Assembly: GCA_027186245.1 (NCBI GenBank)
Contig: CP114481.1
Coordinates: 38,595,501-38,659,500 of the forward strand
DNA: 64,000 nt
Direction of reading: 5' to 3'
From: Coriaria nepalensis
Lineage: Eukaryota; Streptophyta; Magnoliopsida; Cucurbitales; Coriariaceae
A program made the position numbers and the translations under genes. Of this stretch, positions 36,951-51,000 are shown piece after piece. The first letter of the stretch is position 1; the number at the start of each line of letters is the position of its first letter. The notes below the pieces were generated by a model, which did no database searches, had not been told where the DNA came from, and was given only the letters and a program-made list of their open reading frames with translations.

Positions 36951-39900
36951 GTTTAACCTTAAAATCATTTCAATGAGTCATTTCCAGTCAATAACTTATT
37001 TCAAAGCATGTCGAAAGAATTCTATTTTTGCACTACAAACAGAAGTTTTCTGCATAACTTGCAAATGATCAATGCAAGGAAAGTGTGCATTTGTTTAACC
37101 TTAAAATCATTTCAATGAGTCATTTCAAGTCAATAACTTATTTCAAAGCAAGTCGAACGAATTCTATTTTTGCACTACAAACACAAGTTTTGTGCATAAC
37201 TTGCAAATGATCAATGCAAGGAAAGTGTGCATTCGTTTAACCTTTAAATCATTTCAATGAGTCATTTCAAGTCAATAACTTATTTCAAAGCAAGTCGAAC
37301 GAATTCTATTTTTGCACTACAAACAGAAGTTTTTTTCATAACTTGCAAATGATCAATGCAAGGAAAGTGTGCATTCGTTTAACCTTTAAATCATTTCAAT
37401 GAGTCATTTCAAGTCAATAACTTATTTCAAAGCAAGTCGAACGAATTCTATTTTTGCACTGCAAACACAAGTTTTGTGCATAACTTGCAAATGATCAATG
37501 CAAGGAAACTGTGCATTCGTTTAACCTTAAAACCATTTCAATAAGTCATTTCCAGTCAATAACTTATTTCAAAGCAAGTCGAAAGAATTCTATTGTTGCA
37601 CTACAAATGAGAGTTTTGGGCATAACTTGCAAATGATCAATGCAAGGAGAGTGTGCATTCGTTTAACCTTTAAATCATTTCAGAGAGTCATTACAAGTCA
37701 ATATGTTATTTCAAAGTAATTCGAACGAGCACTATTTTTGCACTACAAATGCAAGTTTTGTGCATAACTTGCACATGATCAATGCAAGGAAACTGTGCAT
37801 TCGTTTAACCTTTAAATCATTTCAGAGAGTCATTACAAGTCAATAACTTATTTCAAAGCAAGTCGAACGAATTCTATTTTTGCACTACAAACACAAGTTT
37901 TGTGCATAACTTGGAAATGATCAATGCAAGGAAAGTGTGAATTCGTTTAACCTTAAAATCAATTCAATGAGTCATTTCAAGTCAATAACTTATTTCAAAG
38001 CAAGTCGAACGAATTCTATTTTTGCACTACAAACAGAAGTTTTGTGCATAACTTGCAAATGATCAATGCAAGGAAAGTGTGCAGTCGTTTAACTTAAAAT
38101 CAGTTCAATGAGTCATTTCAAGTCAATAATTTATTTCAAAGCAAGTCGAACGAATTCAATTTTTGCACTACAAACACAAGTTTTGTGCATAACTTGCAAG
38201 TGATCAATGCAAGGAAAGTGTGCATTCATTTAACCTTAAAATCATTTCACTGTGTCATTTCAAGTCGATATCTTATTTCAAAGCAAGTCGAACGAATTCT
38301 ATTTTTGCACAACAAACAGAAGTTTTGTGCATAACTTGCAAATGATCAATGCAAGGAATGTGTGCATTCGTTTAACCTTAAAATCATTTCAATGAGTCAT
38401 TTCAAGTCAATATCTTATTTCAAAGTAATTCGAACGAGCACTATTTTTGCACTACAAATGCAAGTTTTGTGCATAACTTGCAAATGATCAATGCAAGGAA
38501 AGTGTGCATTCGTTTTACCTTAAAATCATTTCAATGAGTCATTTCCAGTCAATAACTTATTTCAAAGCATGTCGAAAGAATTCTATTTTTGCACTACAAA
38601 CAGAAGTTTTCTGCATAACTTGCAAATGATCAATGCAAGGAAAGTGTGCATTTGTTTAACCTTAAAATCATTTCAATGAGTCATTTCAAGTCAATAACTT
38701 ATTTCAAAGCAAGTCGAACGAATTCTATTTTTGCACTACAAACACAAGTTTTGTGCATAACTTGCAAATGATCAATGCAAGGAAAGTGTGCATTCGTTTA
38801 ACCTTTAAATCATTTCAATGAGTCATTTCAAGTCAATAACTTATTTCAAAGCAAGTCGAACGAATTCTATTTTTGCACTACAAACAGAAGTTTTTTTCAT
38901 AACTTGCAAATGATCAATGCAAGGAAAGTGTGCATTCGTTTAACCTTTAAATCATTTCAATGAGTCATTTCAAGTCAATAACTTATTTCAAAGCAAGTCG
39001 AACGAATTCTATTTTTGCACTGCAAACACAAGTTTTGTGCATAACTTGCAAATGATCAATGCAAGGAAACTGTGCATTCGTTTAACCTTAAAACCATTTC
39101 AATAAGTCATTTCCAGTCAATAACTTATTTCAAAGCAAGTCGAAAGAATTCTATTGTTGCACTACAAATGAGAGTTTTGGGCATAACTTGCAAATGATCA
39201 ATGCAAGGAGAGTGTGCATTCGTTTAACCTTTAAATCATTTCAGAGAGTCATTACAAGTCAATAACTTATTTCCAAGCAAGTCGAACGAATTCTATTTTT
39301 GCACTACAAACACAAGTTTTGTGCATAACTTGCAAATGATCAATGCAAGGAAAGTGTGCATTCGTTTAACCTTAAAATCATTTCATGTGTCATTTTAAGT
39401 CAATAACTTATTTCAAAGCAAGTCGAACGAATTCTATTTTTGCACTACAAACACAAGTTTTGTGCATAACTTGGAAATGATCAATGCAAGGAAAGTGTGA
39501 ATTCGTTTAACCTTAAAATCAATTCAATGAGTCATTTCAAGTCAATAACTTATTTCAAAGCAAGTCGAACGAATTCTATTTTTGCACTACAAACAGAAGT
39601 TTTGTGCATAACTTGCAAATGATCAATGCAAGGAAAGTGTGCAGTCGTTTAACTTAAAATCAGTTCAATGAGTCATTTCAAGTCAATAATTTATTTCAAA
39701 GCAAGTCGAACGAATTCAATTTTTGCACTACAAACACAAGTTTTGTGCATAACTTGCAAGTGATCAATGCAAGGAAAGTGTGCATTCATTTAACCTTAAA
39801 ATCATTTCACTGTGTCATTTCAAGTCGATATCTTATTTCAAAGCAAGTCGAACGAATTCTATTTTTGCACAACAAACAGAAGTTTTGTGCATAACTTGCA

Positions 39901-40245
39901 AATGATCAATGCAAGGAATGTGTGCATTCGTTTAACCTTAAAATCATTTCAATGAGTCATTTCAAGTCAATATCTTATTTCAAAGTAATTCGAACGAGCA
40001 CTATTTTTGCACTACAAATGCAAGTTTTGTGCATAACTTGCAAATGATCAATGCAAGGAAAGTGTGCATTCGTTTAACTTTAAAATCATTTCAATGAGTC
40101 ATTTCCAGTCAATAACTTATTTCAAAGCATGTCGAAAGAATTCTATTTTTGCACTACAAACAGAAGTTTTCTGCATAACTTGCAAATGATCAATGCAAGG
40201 AAAGTGTGCATTTGTTTAACCTTAAAATCATTTCAATGAGTCATT
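36951..40245. repeat. 11-monomer HOR, 1,560-1,561 bp, two copies plus part of a third
   Basis: 'gcatgtcgaaagaattc' near 37,006, 38,567 and 40,127, and 'gcagtcgtttaac' at 38,081 and 39,641, give steps of 1,561 and 1,560 bp. The lost bases are in 'gtttaacttaaaatc' and, in the second copy, 'atttcatgtgtc' near 39,382. The block shares its second half with the 12-mer (same 'gcagtcg' and 'cactgtgtc' marks), so it derives from that HOR by loss and exchange of monomers. The two copies differ at 37,680-37,830 versus 39,243-39,390, where one has a C unit and the other an A unit. Confidence 0.87.
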
Positions 40246-40290
40246 TCAGGTAAATAATTTATTCCAACGCAATTCGAACGAACTCTATTT
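40246..40290 (+). repeat. Unusually divergent monomer segment
   Basis: The stretch after 'tcatttcagg' reads 'taaataatttattccaacgc' and then 'aattcgaacgaactc'. It carries around six changes in about 42 bases relative to class A, including loss of the EcoRI site (gaactc). I did not find this combination elsewhere in the window. It sits at the end of the 11-mer block, where its third copy breaks off. Confidence 0.7.
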
Positions 40291-43180
40291 TTGCACTACA
40301 AACACAAGTTTTGTGCATAACTTGCAAATGATCAATGCAAGGAAAGTGTGCATTCGGTTAACCTTAAAATCATTTCATGTGTCATTTTAAGTCAATAACT
40401 TATTTCAAAGCAAGTCGAACGAATTCTATTTTTGCACTACAAACACAAGTTTTGTGCATAACTTGCAAGTGATCAATGCAAGGAAAGTGTGCATTCATTT
40501 AACCTTAAAATCATTTCTCTGTGTCATTTCAAGTCGATATCTTAATTCAAAGCAATTGGAATGAATTCTATTTTTGCACAACAAACAGAAGTTTTGTGCA
40601 TAACTTGCAAATGATCAATGCAAGGAATGTGTGCATTCGTTTAACCTTAAAATCATTTCAATGAGTCATTTCAAGTCAATATCTTATTTCAAAGTAATTC
40701 GAACGAGCACTATTTTTGCACTACAAATGCATGTTTTGTGCATAACTTGCACATGATCAATGCAAGGAAAGTGTGCATTCGTTTAACCTTAAAATCATTT
40801 CAATAAGTCATTTCAAGTCAATAACTTATTTCAAAGCAAGTCGAAAGAATTCTATTGTTGCACTACAAATGCAAGTTTTGGGCATAACTTGCAAATGATC
40901 AATGCAAGGAAAGTGTGCATTCGTTTAACATTTAAATCATTTCAGAGAGTCATTACAAGTCAATAACTTATTTCAAAGCAAGTCGAACGAATTCTATTTT
41001 TGCACTACAAACACAAGTTTGGTGCATAACTTGCAAATGATCAATGCAAGGAAAGTGTGCATTCGTTTAACCTTAAAATCAATTCAATGAGTCATTTCAA
41101 GTCAATAACTTATTTCAAAGCAAGTCGAACGAATTCTATTTTTGCACTACAAACACAAGTTTTGTGCATAACTTGCAAATGATCAATGCAAGGAAAGTGT
41201 GCATTCGTTTAACCTTAAAATCATTTCAGAGAGTCATTACAAGTCAATAACTTATTTCAAAGCAAGTCGAACGAATTCTATTTTTGCACTACAAACACAA
41301 GTTTTGTGCATAACTTGCAAATGATCAATGCAAGGAAAGTGTGCATTCGTTTAACCTTAAAATCATTTCAATGAGTCATTTCAAGTCAATAACTTATTTC
41401 AAAGCAAGTCGAACGAATTCTATTTTTGCACTACAAACAGAAGTTTTTTGCATAACTTGCAAATGATCAATGCAAGGAAAGTGTGCATTCGTTTAACCTT
41501 AAAATCATTTCAATGAGTCATTTCAAGTCAATATCTTATTTCAAAGCAAGTCGAACGAATTCAATTTTTTTGCACTACAAACACAAGTTCTGTGCATAAG
41601 TGCAAATGATCATTGCAAGGAAAGTGTGCATTCGTTTAACCTTAAAATCGTTTCAATGAGTCATTTCAAGTCAATAACTTATTTCAAAGCAAGTCGAACG
41701 AATTCTATTTTTGCACTACAAACACAAGTTTTCTTCATAACTTGCAAATGATCAATGCAAGGAAAGTTTGCATTCGTTTAACCTTGAAATCATTTCAATG
41801 AGTCATTTCAAGTCAATATTTTATTTCAAAGTAATTCGAACGAGCACTATTTTTGCACAACAAATGCATGTTTTGTGCATAACTTGCACATGATCAATGC
41901 ATGGAAACTGTGCATTCGTCTAACCTTAAAATCATTTCAAAGTGTCTTTTCAAGTCAATAACTTATTTCAAAGCAAGTCGAAAGAATTCTATTTTTGCAC
42001 TACAAATGCAAGTTTTGGGCATAACTTGCAAATGATAAATGCAAGGAAAGTGTGCATTCGTTTAACCTTAAAATCATTTCAATGAGTCATTTCAAGTCAA
42101 TAACTTATTTCAAAGCAAGTCGAACGAATTCTATTTTTGCACTACAAACAGAAGTTTTTTGCATAACTTGCAAATGATCAATGCAAGGAAAGTGTGCATT
42201 CGTTTAACCTTAAAATCATTTCAATGAGTCATTTCAAGTCAATATCTTATTTCAAAGCAAGTCGAACGAATTCAATTTTTTTGCACTAAAAACACAAGTT
42301 CTGTGCATAAGTGCAAATGATCATTGCAAGGAAAGTGTGCATTCGTTTAACCTTAAAATCGTTTCAATGAGTCATTTCAAGTCAATAACTTATTTCAAAG
42401 CAAGTCGAACGAATTCTATTTTTGCACTACAAACAGAAGTTTTTTGCATAACTTGCAAATAATCAATGCAAGGAAAGTGTCCATTCGTTTAACCTTTAAA
42501 TCATTTCAATGAGTCATTTCAAGTCAATAACTTATTTCAAAGCAAGTCGAACGAATTCTATTTCTGCACTACAAACAGAAGTTTTGTGCATAACTTGCAA
42601 ATGATCAATGCAAGGAAAGTGTGCATTCGTTTAACATAAAATCATTTCAATGAGTCATTTCAGGTCAATAATTTATTTCAAAGCAAGTCGAACGAATTCA
42701 ATTTTTGCACTACAAACACAAGTTTTGTGCATAACTTGCAAATGATCATTGCAAGGAAAGTGTGCATTCGTGTAACCTTAAAATCAATTCAATGAGTCAT
42801 TTCAAGTCAATAACTTATTTTAAAGCAAGTCGAACGAATTCTATTTTTGCACTACTGACAGAAGTTTTGTGCATAACTTGCAAATGATCAATGCAAGGAA
42901 AGTGTGCATTCGTTTAACCTTAAAATCATTTCAATGAGTCATTTCCAGTCAATAACTTATTTCAAAGCATGTCGAGAGAATTCTATTTTTGCCCTACAAA
43001 CAGAAGTTTTCTGCATAAGTTGCAAATGATCAATGCAAGGAAAGTGTGCATTCGTTTAACCTTTAAATCATTTCAATGAGTCATTTCAAGTCAATAACTT
43101 ATTTCAAAGCAAGTCGAACGAATTCTATTTTTGCACTACACACACAAGTTTTGTGCATAACTTGCAAATGATCAATGCAA
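40290..43180. repeat. Segment with two copies of the 711-bp unit; source-like relative of the 47-50.5 kb region
   Basis: The marks 'aagtttggtg' (41,015) and the seven-T G-type units 'ttcaattttttt' (41,560 and 42,271, 711 bp apart) reappear 6,671 bp downstream (47,686; 48,231; 48,942). The tail with 'gtgtccattcg', 'gtttaacataaaatc' and 'gccctacaaacag' (about 42,480-43,010) returns near 49,860-50,380 and 54,830-55,350. The unit at 40,554 ('aattggaatgaattc') matches 45,522 and 47,225. Confidence 0.82.
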
Positions 43181-46100
43181 GGAAAGTGTGCATTCGTTTA
43201 ACCTTTAAATCATTTCAATGAGTCATTTCAAGTCAATAACTTATTTCAAAGCAAGTCGAACGAATTCTATTTTTGCACTACAAACAGAAGTTTTTTTCAT
43301 AACTTGCAAATGATCAATGCAAGGAAAGTGTGCATTCGTTTAACCTTTAAATCATTTCAATGAGTCATTTCAAGTCAATAACTTATTTCAAAGCAAGTCG
43401 AACGAATTCTATTTTTGCACTGCAAACACAAGTTTTGTGCATAACTTGCAAATGATCAATGCAAGGAAACTGTGCATTCGTTTAACCTTAAAACCATTTC
43501 AATAAGTCATTTCCAGTCAATAACTTATTTCAAAGCAAGTCGAAAGAATTCTATTGTTGCACTACAAATGAGAGTTTTGGGCATAACTTGCAAATGATCA
43601 ATGCAAGGAGAGTGTGCATTCGTTTAACCTTTAAATCATTTCAGAGAGTCATTACAAGTCAATAACTTATTTCCAAGCAAGTCGAACGAATTCTATTTTT
43701 GCACTACAAACACAAGTTTTGTGCATAACTTGCAAATGATCAATGCAAGGAAAGTGTGCATTCGTTTAACCTTAAAATCATTTCATGTGTCATTTTAAGT
43801 CAAGAACTTATTTCAAAGCAAGTCGAACGAATTCTATTTTTGCACTACAAACACAAGTTTTGTGCATAACTTGGAAATGATCAATGCAAGGAAAGTGTGA
43901 ATTCGTTTAACCTTAAAATCAATTCAATGAGTCATTTCAAGTCAATAACTTATTTCAAAGCAAGTCGAACGAATTCTATTTTTGCACTACAAACAGAAGT
44001 TTTGTGCATAACTTGCAAATGATCAATGCAAGGAAAGTGTGCAGTCGTTTAACTTAAAATCAGTTCAATGAGTCATTTCAAGTCAATAATTTATTTCAAA
44101 GCAAGTCGAACGAATTCAATTTTTGCACTACAAACACAAGTTTTGTGCATAACTTGCAAGTGATCAATGCAAGGAAAGTGTGCATTCATTTAACCTTAAA
44201 ATCATTTCACTGTGTCATTTCAAGTCGATATCTTATTTCAAAGCAAGTCGAACGAATTCTATTTTTGCACAACAAACAGAAGTTTTGTGCATAACTTGCA
44301 AATGATCAATGCAAGGAATGTGTGCATTCGTTTAACCTTGAAATCATTTCAATGAGTCATTTCAAGTCAATATCTTATTTCAAAGTAATTCGAACGAGCA
44401 CTATTTTTGCACTACAAATGCAAGTTTTGTGCATAACTTGCAAATGATCAATGCAAGGAAAGTGTGCATTCGTTTAACCTTAAAATCATTTCAATGAGTC
44501 ATTTCCAGTCAATAACTTATTTCAAAGCATGTCGAAAGAATTCTATTTTTGCACTACAAACAGAAGTTTTCTGCATAACTTGCAAATGATCAATGCAAGG
44601 AAAGTGTGCATTTGTTTAACCTTAAAATCATTTCAATGAGTCATTTCAAGTCAATAACTTATTTCAAAGCAAGTCGAACGAATTCTATTTTTGCACTACA
44701 AACACAAGTTTTGTGCATAACTTGCAAATGATCAATGCAAGGAAAGTTTGCATTCGTTTAACCTTTAAATCATTTCAATGAGTCATTTCAAGTCAATAAC
44801 TTATTTCAAAGCAAGTCGAACGAATTCTATTTTTGCACTACAAACAGAAGTTTTTTTCATAACTTGCAAATGATCAATGCAAGGAAAGTGTGCATTCGTT
44901 TAACCTTTAAATCATTTCAATGAGTCATTTCAAGTCAATAACTTATTTCAAAGCAAGTCGAACGAATTCTATTTTTGCACTGCAAACACAAGTTTTGTGC
45001 ATAACTTGCAAATGATCAATGCAAGGAAAGTGTGCATTCGTTTAACCTTAAAACCATTTCAATAAGTCATTTCCAGTCAATAACTTATTTCAAAGCAAGT
45101 CGAAAGAATTCTATTGTTGCACTTCAAATGAGAGTTTTGGGCATAACTTGCAAATGATCAATGCAAGGAGAGTGTGCATTCGTTTAACCTTTAAATCATT
45201 TCAGAGAGTCATTACAAGTCAATAACTTATTTCCAAGCAAGTCGAACGAATTCTATTTTTGCACTACAAACACAAGTTTTGTGCATAACTTGCAAATGAT
45301 CATTGCAAGGAAAGTGTGCATTCGTTTAACCTTAAAATCATTTCATGTGTCATTTTAAGTCAATAACTTATTTCAAAGCAAGTCGAACGAATTCTATTTT
45401 TGCACTACAAACACAAGTTTTGTGCATAACTTGCAAGTGATCAATGCAAGGAAAGTGTGCATTCATTTAACCTTAAAATCATTTCACTGTGTCATTTCAA
45501 GTCGATATCTTATTTCAAAGCAATTGGAATGAATTCTATTTTTGCACAACAAACATAAGTTTTGTGCATAACTTGCAAATGATCAATGCAAGGAATGTGT
45601 GCATTCGTTTAACCTTAAAATCATTTCAATGAGTCATTTCAAGTCAATATCTTATTTCAAAGTAATTCGAACGAGCACTATTTTTGCACTACAAATGCAT
45701 GTTTTGTGCATAACTTGCACATGATCAATGCAAGGAAAGTGTGCATTCGTTTAACCTTAAAATCATTTCAATAAGTCATTTCAAGTCAATAACTTATTTC
45801 AAAGCAAGTCGAAAGAATTCTATTGTTGCACTACAAATGCAAGTTTTGGGCATAACTTGCAAATGATCAATGCAAGGAAAGTGTGCATTCGTTTAACCTT
45901 TAAATCATTTCAGAGAGTCATTACAAGTCAATAACTTATTTCAAAGCAAGTCGAACGAATTCTATTTTTGCACTACAAACACAAGTTTGGTGCATAACTT
46001 GCAAATGATCAATGCAAGGAAAGTGTGCATTCGTTTAACCTTAAAATCAATTCAATGAGTCATTTCAAGTCAATAACTTATTTCAAAGCAAGTCGAACGA

Positions 46101-48040
46101 ATTCTATTTTTGCACTACAAACACAAGTTTTGTGCATAACTTGCAAATGATCAATGCAAGGAAAGTGTGCATTCGTTTAACCTTAAAATCATTTCAGAGA
46201 GTCATTACAAGTCAATAACTTATTTCAAAGCAAGTCGAACGAATTCTATTTTTGCACTACAAACACAAGTTTTGTGCATAACTTGCAAATGATCAATGCA
46301 AGGAAAGTGTGCATTCGTTTAACCTTAAAATCATTTCAATGAGTCATTTCAAGTCAATAACTTATTTCAAAGCAAGTCGAACGAATTCTATTTTTGCACT
46401 ACAAACACAAGTTTTGTGCATAACTTGCAAATGATCAATGCAAGGAAAGTGTGCATTCGTTTAACCTTTAAATCATTTCAACGAGTCATTTCAAGTCAAT
46501 AACTTATTTCAAAGCAAGTCGAACGAATTCTATTTTTGCACTACAAACAGAAGTTTTTTTCATAACTTGCAAATGATCAATGCAAGGAAAGTGTGCATTC
46601 GTTTAACCTTTAAATCATTTCAATGAGTCATTTCAAGTCAATAACTTATTTCAAAGCAAGTCGAACGAATTCTATTTTTGCACTGCAAACACAAGTTTTG
46701 TGCATAACTTGCAAATGATCAATGCAAGGAAAGTGTGCATTCGTTTAACCTTAAAACCATTTCAATAAGTCATTTCCAGTCAATAACTTATTTCAAAGCA
46801 AGTCGAAAGAATTCTATTGTTGCACTACAAATGAGAGTTTTGGGCATAACTTGCAAATGATCAATGCAAGGAGAGTGTGCATTCGTTTAACCTTTAAATC
46901 ATTTCAGAGAGTCATTACAAGTCAATAACTTATTTCCAAGCAAGTCGAACGAATTCTATTTTTGCACTACAAACACAAGTTTTGTGCATAACTTGCAAAT
47001 GATCAATGCAAGGAAAGTGTGCATTCGTTTAACCTTAAAATCATTTCATGTGTCATTTTAAGTCAATAACTTATTTCAAAGCAAGTCGAACGAATTCTAT
47101 TTTTGCACTACAAACACAAGTTTTGTGCATAACTTGCAAGTGATCAATGCAAGGAAAGTGTGCATTCATTTAACCTTAAAATCATTTCACTGTGTCATTT
47201 CAAGTCGATATCTTATTTCAAAGCAATTGGAATGAATTCTATTTTTGCACAACAAACAGAAGTTTTGTGCATAACTTGCAAATGATCAATGCAAGGAATG
47301 TGTGCATTCGTTTAACCTTAAAATCATTTCAATGAGTCATTTCAAGTCAATATCTTATTTCAAAGTAATTCGAACGAGCACTATTTTTGCACTACAAATG
47401 CATGTTTTGTGCATAACTTGCACATGATCAATGCAAGGAAAGTGTGCATTCGTTTAACCTTAAAATCATTTCAATAAGTCATTTCAAGTCAATAACTTAT
47501 TTCAAAGCAAGTCGAAAGAATTCTATTGTTGCACTACAAATGCAAGTTTTGGGCATAACTTGCAAATGATCAATGCAAGGAAAGTGTGCATTCGTTTAAC
47601 ATTTAAATCATTTCAGAGAGTCATTACAAGTCAATAACTTATTTCAAAGCAAGTCGAACGAATTCTATTTTTGCACTACAAACACAAGTTTGGTGCATAA
47701 CTTGCAAATGATCAATGCAAGGAAAGTGTGCATTCGTTTAACCTTAAAATCAATTCAATGAGTCATTTCAAGTCAATAACTTATTTCAAAGCAAGTCGAA
47801 CGAATTCTATTTTTGCACTACAAACACAAGTTTTGTGCATAACTTGCAAATGATCAATGCAAGGAAAGTGTGCATTCGTTTAACCTTAAAATCATTTCAG
47901 AGAGTCATTACAAGTCAATAACTTATTTCAAAGCAAGTCGAACGAATTCTATTTTTGCACTACAAACACAAGTTTTGTGCATAACTTGCAAATGATCAAT
48001 GCAAGGAAAGTGTGCATTCGTTTAACCTTAAAATCATTTC
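43180..48040. repeat. Mosaic of the 11-mer (1,560 bp) and a 12-mer (1,703 bp) HOR
   Basis: 43,180-44,640 repeats 38,780-40,240 (shift 4,400; 'aaccatttcaataag' at 39,092 and 43,492). The 11-mer step of 1,560 is seen again at 45,052. From about 44,640 the step becomes 1,703 ('aaccatttca' 45,052 and 46,755; 'tgcaaacac' 44,981 and 46,684; 'aagtttggtg' 45,983 and 47,686). Copies are about 44,640-46,343 and 46,343-48,040. The 12-mer arises because the 11-mer front half is joined to the series seen at 40,460-41,430. Confidence 0.82.
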
Positions 48041-51000
48041 AATGAGTCATTTCAAGTCAATAACTTATTTCAAAGCAAGTCGAACGAATTCTATTTTTGC
48101 ACTACAAACAGAAGTTTTTTGCATAACTTGCAAATGATCAATGCAAGGAAAGTGTGCATTCGTTTAACCTTAAAATCATTTCAATGAGTCATTTCAAGTC
48201 AATATCTTATTTCAAAGCAAGTCGAACGAATTCAATTTTTTTGCACCACAAACACAAGTTCTGTGCATAAGTGCAAATGATCATTGCAAGGAAAGTGTGC
48301 ATTCGTTTAACCTTAAAATCGTTTCAATGAGTCATTTCAAGTCAATAACTTATTTCAAAGCAAGTCGAACGAATTCTATTTTTGCACTACAAACACAAGT
48401 TTTCTTCATAACTTGCAAATGATCAATGCAAGGAAAGTTTGCATTCGTTTAACCTTGAAATCATTTCAATGAGTCATTTCAAGTCAATATTTTATTTCAA
48501 AGTAATTCGAACGAGCACTATTTTTGCACAACAAATGCATGTTTTGTGCATAACTTGCACATGATCAATGCATGGAAACTGTGCATTCGTCTAACCTTAA
48601 AATCATTTCAATGTGTCTTTTCAAGTCAATAACTTATTTCAAAGCAAGTCCAAAGAATTCTATTTTTGCACTACAAATGCAAGTTTTGGGCATAACTTGC
48701 AAATGATAAATGCAAGGAAAGTGTGCATTCGTTTAACCTTAAAATCATTTCAATGAGTCATTTCAAGTCAAGAACTTATTTCAAAGCAAGTCGAACGAAT
48801 TCTATTTTTGCACTACAAACAGAAGTTTTTTGCATAACTTGCAAATGATCAATGCAAGGAAAGTGTGCATTCGTTTAACCTTAAAATCATTTCAATGAGT
48901 CATTTCAAGTCAATATCTTATTTCAAAGCAAGTCGAACGAATTCAATTTTTTTGCACTACAAACACAAGTTCTGTGCATAAGTGCAAATGATCATTGCAA
49001 GGAAAGTGTGCATTCGTTTAACCTTAAAATCGTTTCAATGAGTCATTTCAAGTCAATAACTTATTTCAAAGCAAGTCGAACGAATTCTATTTTTGCACTA
49101 CAAACACAAGTTTTCTTCATAACTTGCAAATGATCAATGCAAGGAAAGTTTGCATTCGTTTAACCTTGAAATCATTTCAATGAGTCATTTCAAGTCAATA
49201 TTTTATTTCAAAGTAATTCGAACGAGCACTATTTTTGCACAACAAATGCATGTTTTGTGCATAACTTGCACATGATCAATGCATGGAAACTGTGCATTCG
49301 TCTAACCTTAAAATCATTTCAATGTGTCTTTTCAAGTCAATAACTTATTTCAAAGCAAGTCGAAAGAATTCTATTTTTGCACTACAAATGCAAGTTTTGG
49401 GCATAACTTGCAAATGATCAATGCAAGGAAAGTGTGCATTCGTTTAACCTTAAAATCATTTCAATGAGTCATTTCAAGTCAATAACTTATTTCAAAGCAA
49501 GTCGAACGAATTCTATTTTTGCACTACAAACAGAGGTTTTTTGCATAACTTGCAAATGATCAATGCAAGGAAAGTGTGCATTCGTTTAACCTTAAAATCA
49601 TTTCAATGAGTCATTTCAAGTCAATATCTTATTTCAAAGCAAGTCGAACGAATTCAATTTTTTTGCACTAAAAACACAAGTTCTGTGCATAAGTGCAAAT
49701 GATCATTGCAAGGAAAGTGTGCATTCGTTTAACCTTAAAATCGTTTCAATGAGTCATTTCAAGTCAATAACTTATTTCAAAGCAAGTCGAACGAATTCTA
49801 TTTTTGCACTACAAACAGAAGTTTTTTGCATAACTTGCAAATAATCAATGCAAGGAAAGTGTCCATTCGTTTAACCTTTAAATCATTTCAATGAGTCATT
49901 TCAAGTCAATAACTTATTTCAAAGCAAGTCGAACGAATTCTATTTCTGCACTACAAACAGAAGTTTTGTGCATAACTTGCAAATGATCAATGCAAGGAAA
50001 GTGTGCATTCGTTTAACATAAAATCATTTCAATGAGTCATTTCAGGTCAATAATTTATTTCAAAGCAAGTCGAACGAATTCAATTTTTGCACTACAAACA
50101 CAAGTTTTGTGCATAACTTGCAAATGATCATTGCAAGGAAAGTGTGCATTCGTGTAACCTTAAAATCAATTCAATGAGTCATTTCAAGTCAATAACTTAT
50201 TTTAAAGCAAGTCGAACGAATTCTATTTTTGCACTACAGACAGAAGTTTTGTGCATAACTTGCAAATGATCAATGCAAGGAAAGTGTGCATTCGTTTAAC
50301 CTTAAAATCATTTCAATGAGTCATTTCCAGTCAATAACTTATTTCAAAGCATGTCGAGAGAATTCTATTTTTGCCCTACAAACAGAAGTTTTCTGCATAA
50401 GTTGCAAATGATCAATGCAAGGAAAGTGTGCATTCGTTTAACCTTTAAATCATTTCAATGAGTCATTTCAAGTCAATAACTTATTTCAAAGCAAGTCGAA
50501 CGAATTCTATTTTTGCACTACAAACACAAGTTTTGTGCATAACTTGCAAATGATCAATGCAAGGAAAGTGTGCATTCGTTTAACCTTTAAATCATTTCAA
50601 TGAGTCATCCCAAGTCAATAACTTATTTCAAAGCAAGTCGAACGAATTCTATTTTTGCACTACAAACACAAGTTTTGTGCATAACTTGAAAATGATCAAT
50701 GCAAGGAAAGTGTGCATTCGTTTAACCTTTAAATCATTTCAGAGAGTCATTACAAGTCAATAACTTATTTCAGAGGCAAGTCAAACGAATTCTATTTTTG
50801 CACTACAAACACAAGTTTTGTGCATAACTTACAAATGATCAATGCAAGGAAAGTGTGCATTCGTTTAACCTTAAAATCATTTCAATGAGTCATTTCCAGT
50901 CAATAACTTATTTCGAAGCAAGTCGAAAGAATTCTATTTTTGCATTACAAATGCAAGTTTTGGGCATAACTTGGAAATGATCAATGCAAGGAAAGTGTGC

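Noticed and set aside
48231..48260. Seven-T run as a retroelement poly-A/T scar
   Set aside because: The G-type run is only two bases longer than the ordinary five-T run, lies at the same place in the monomer, and has no target-site duplication or inserted sequence.
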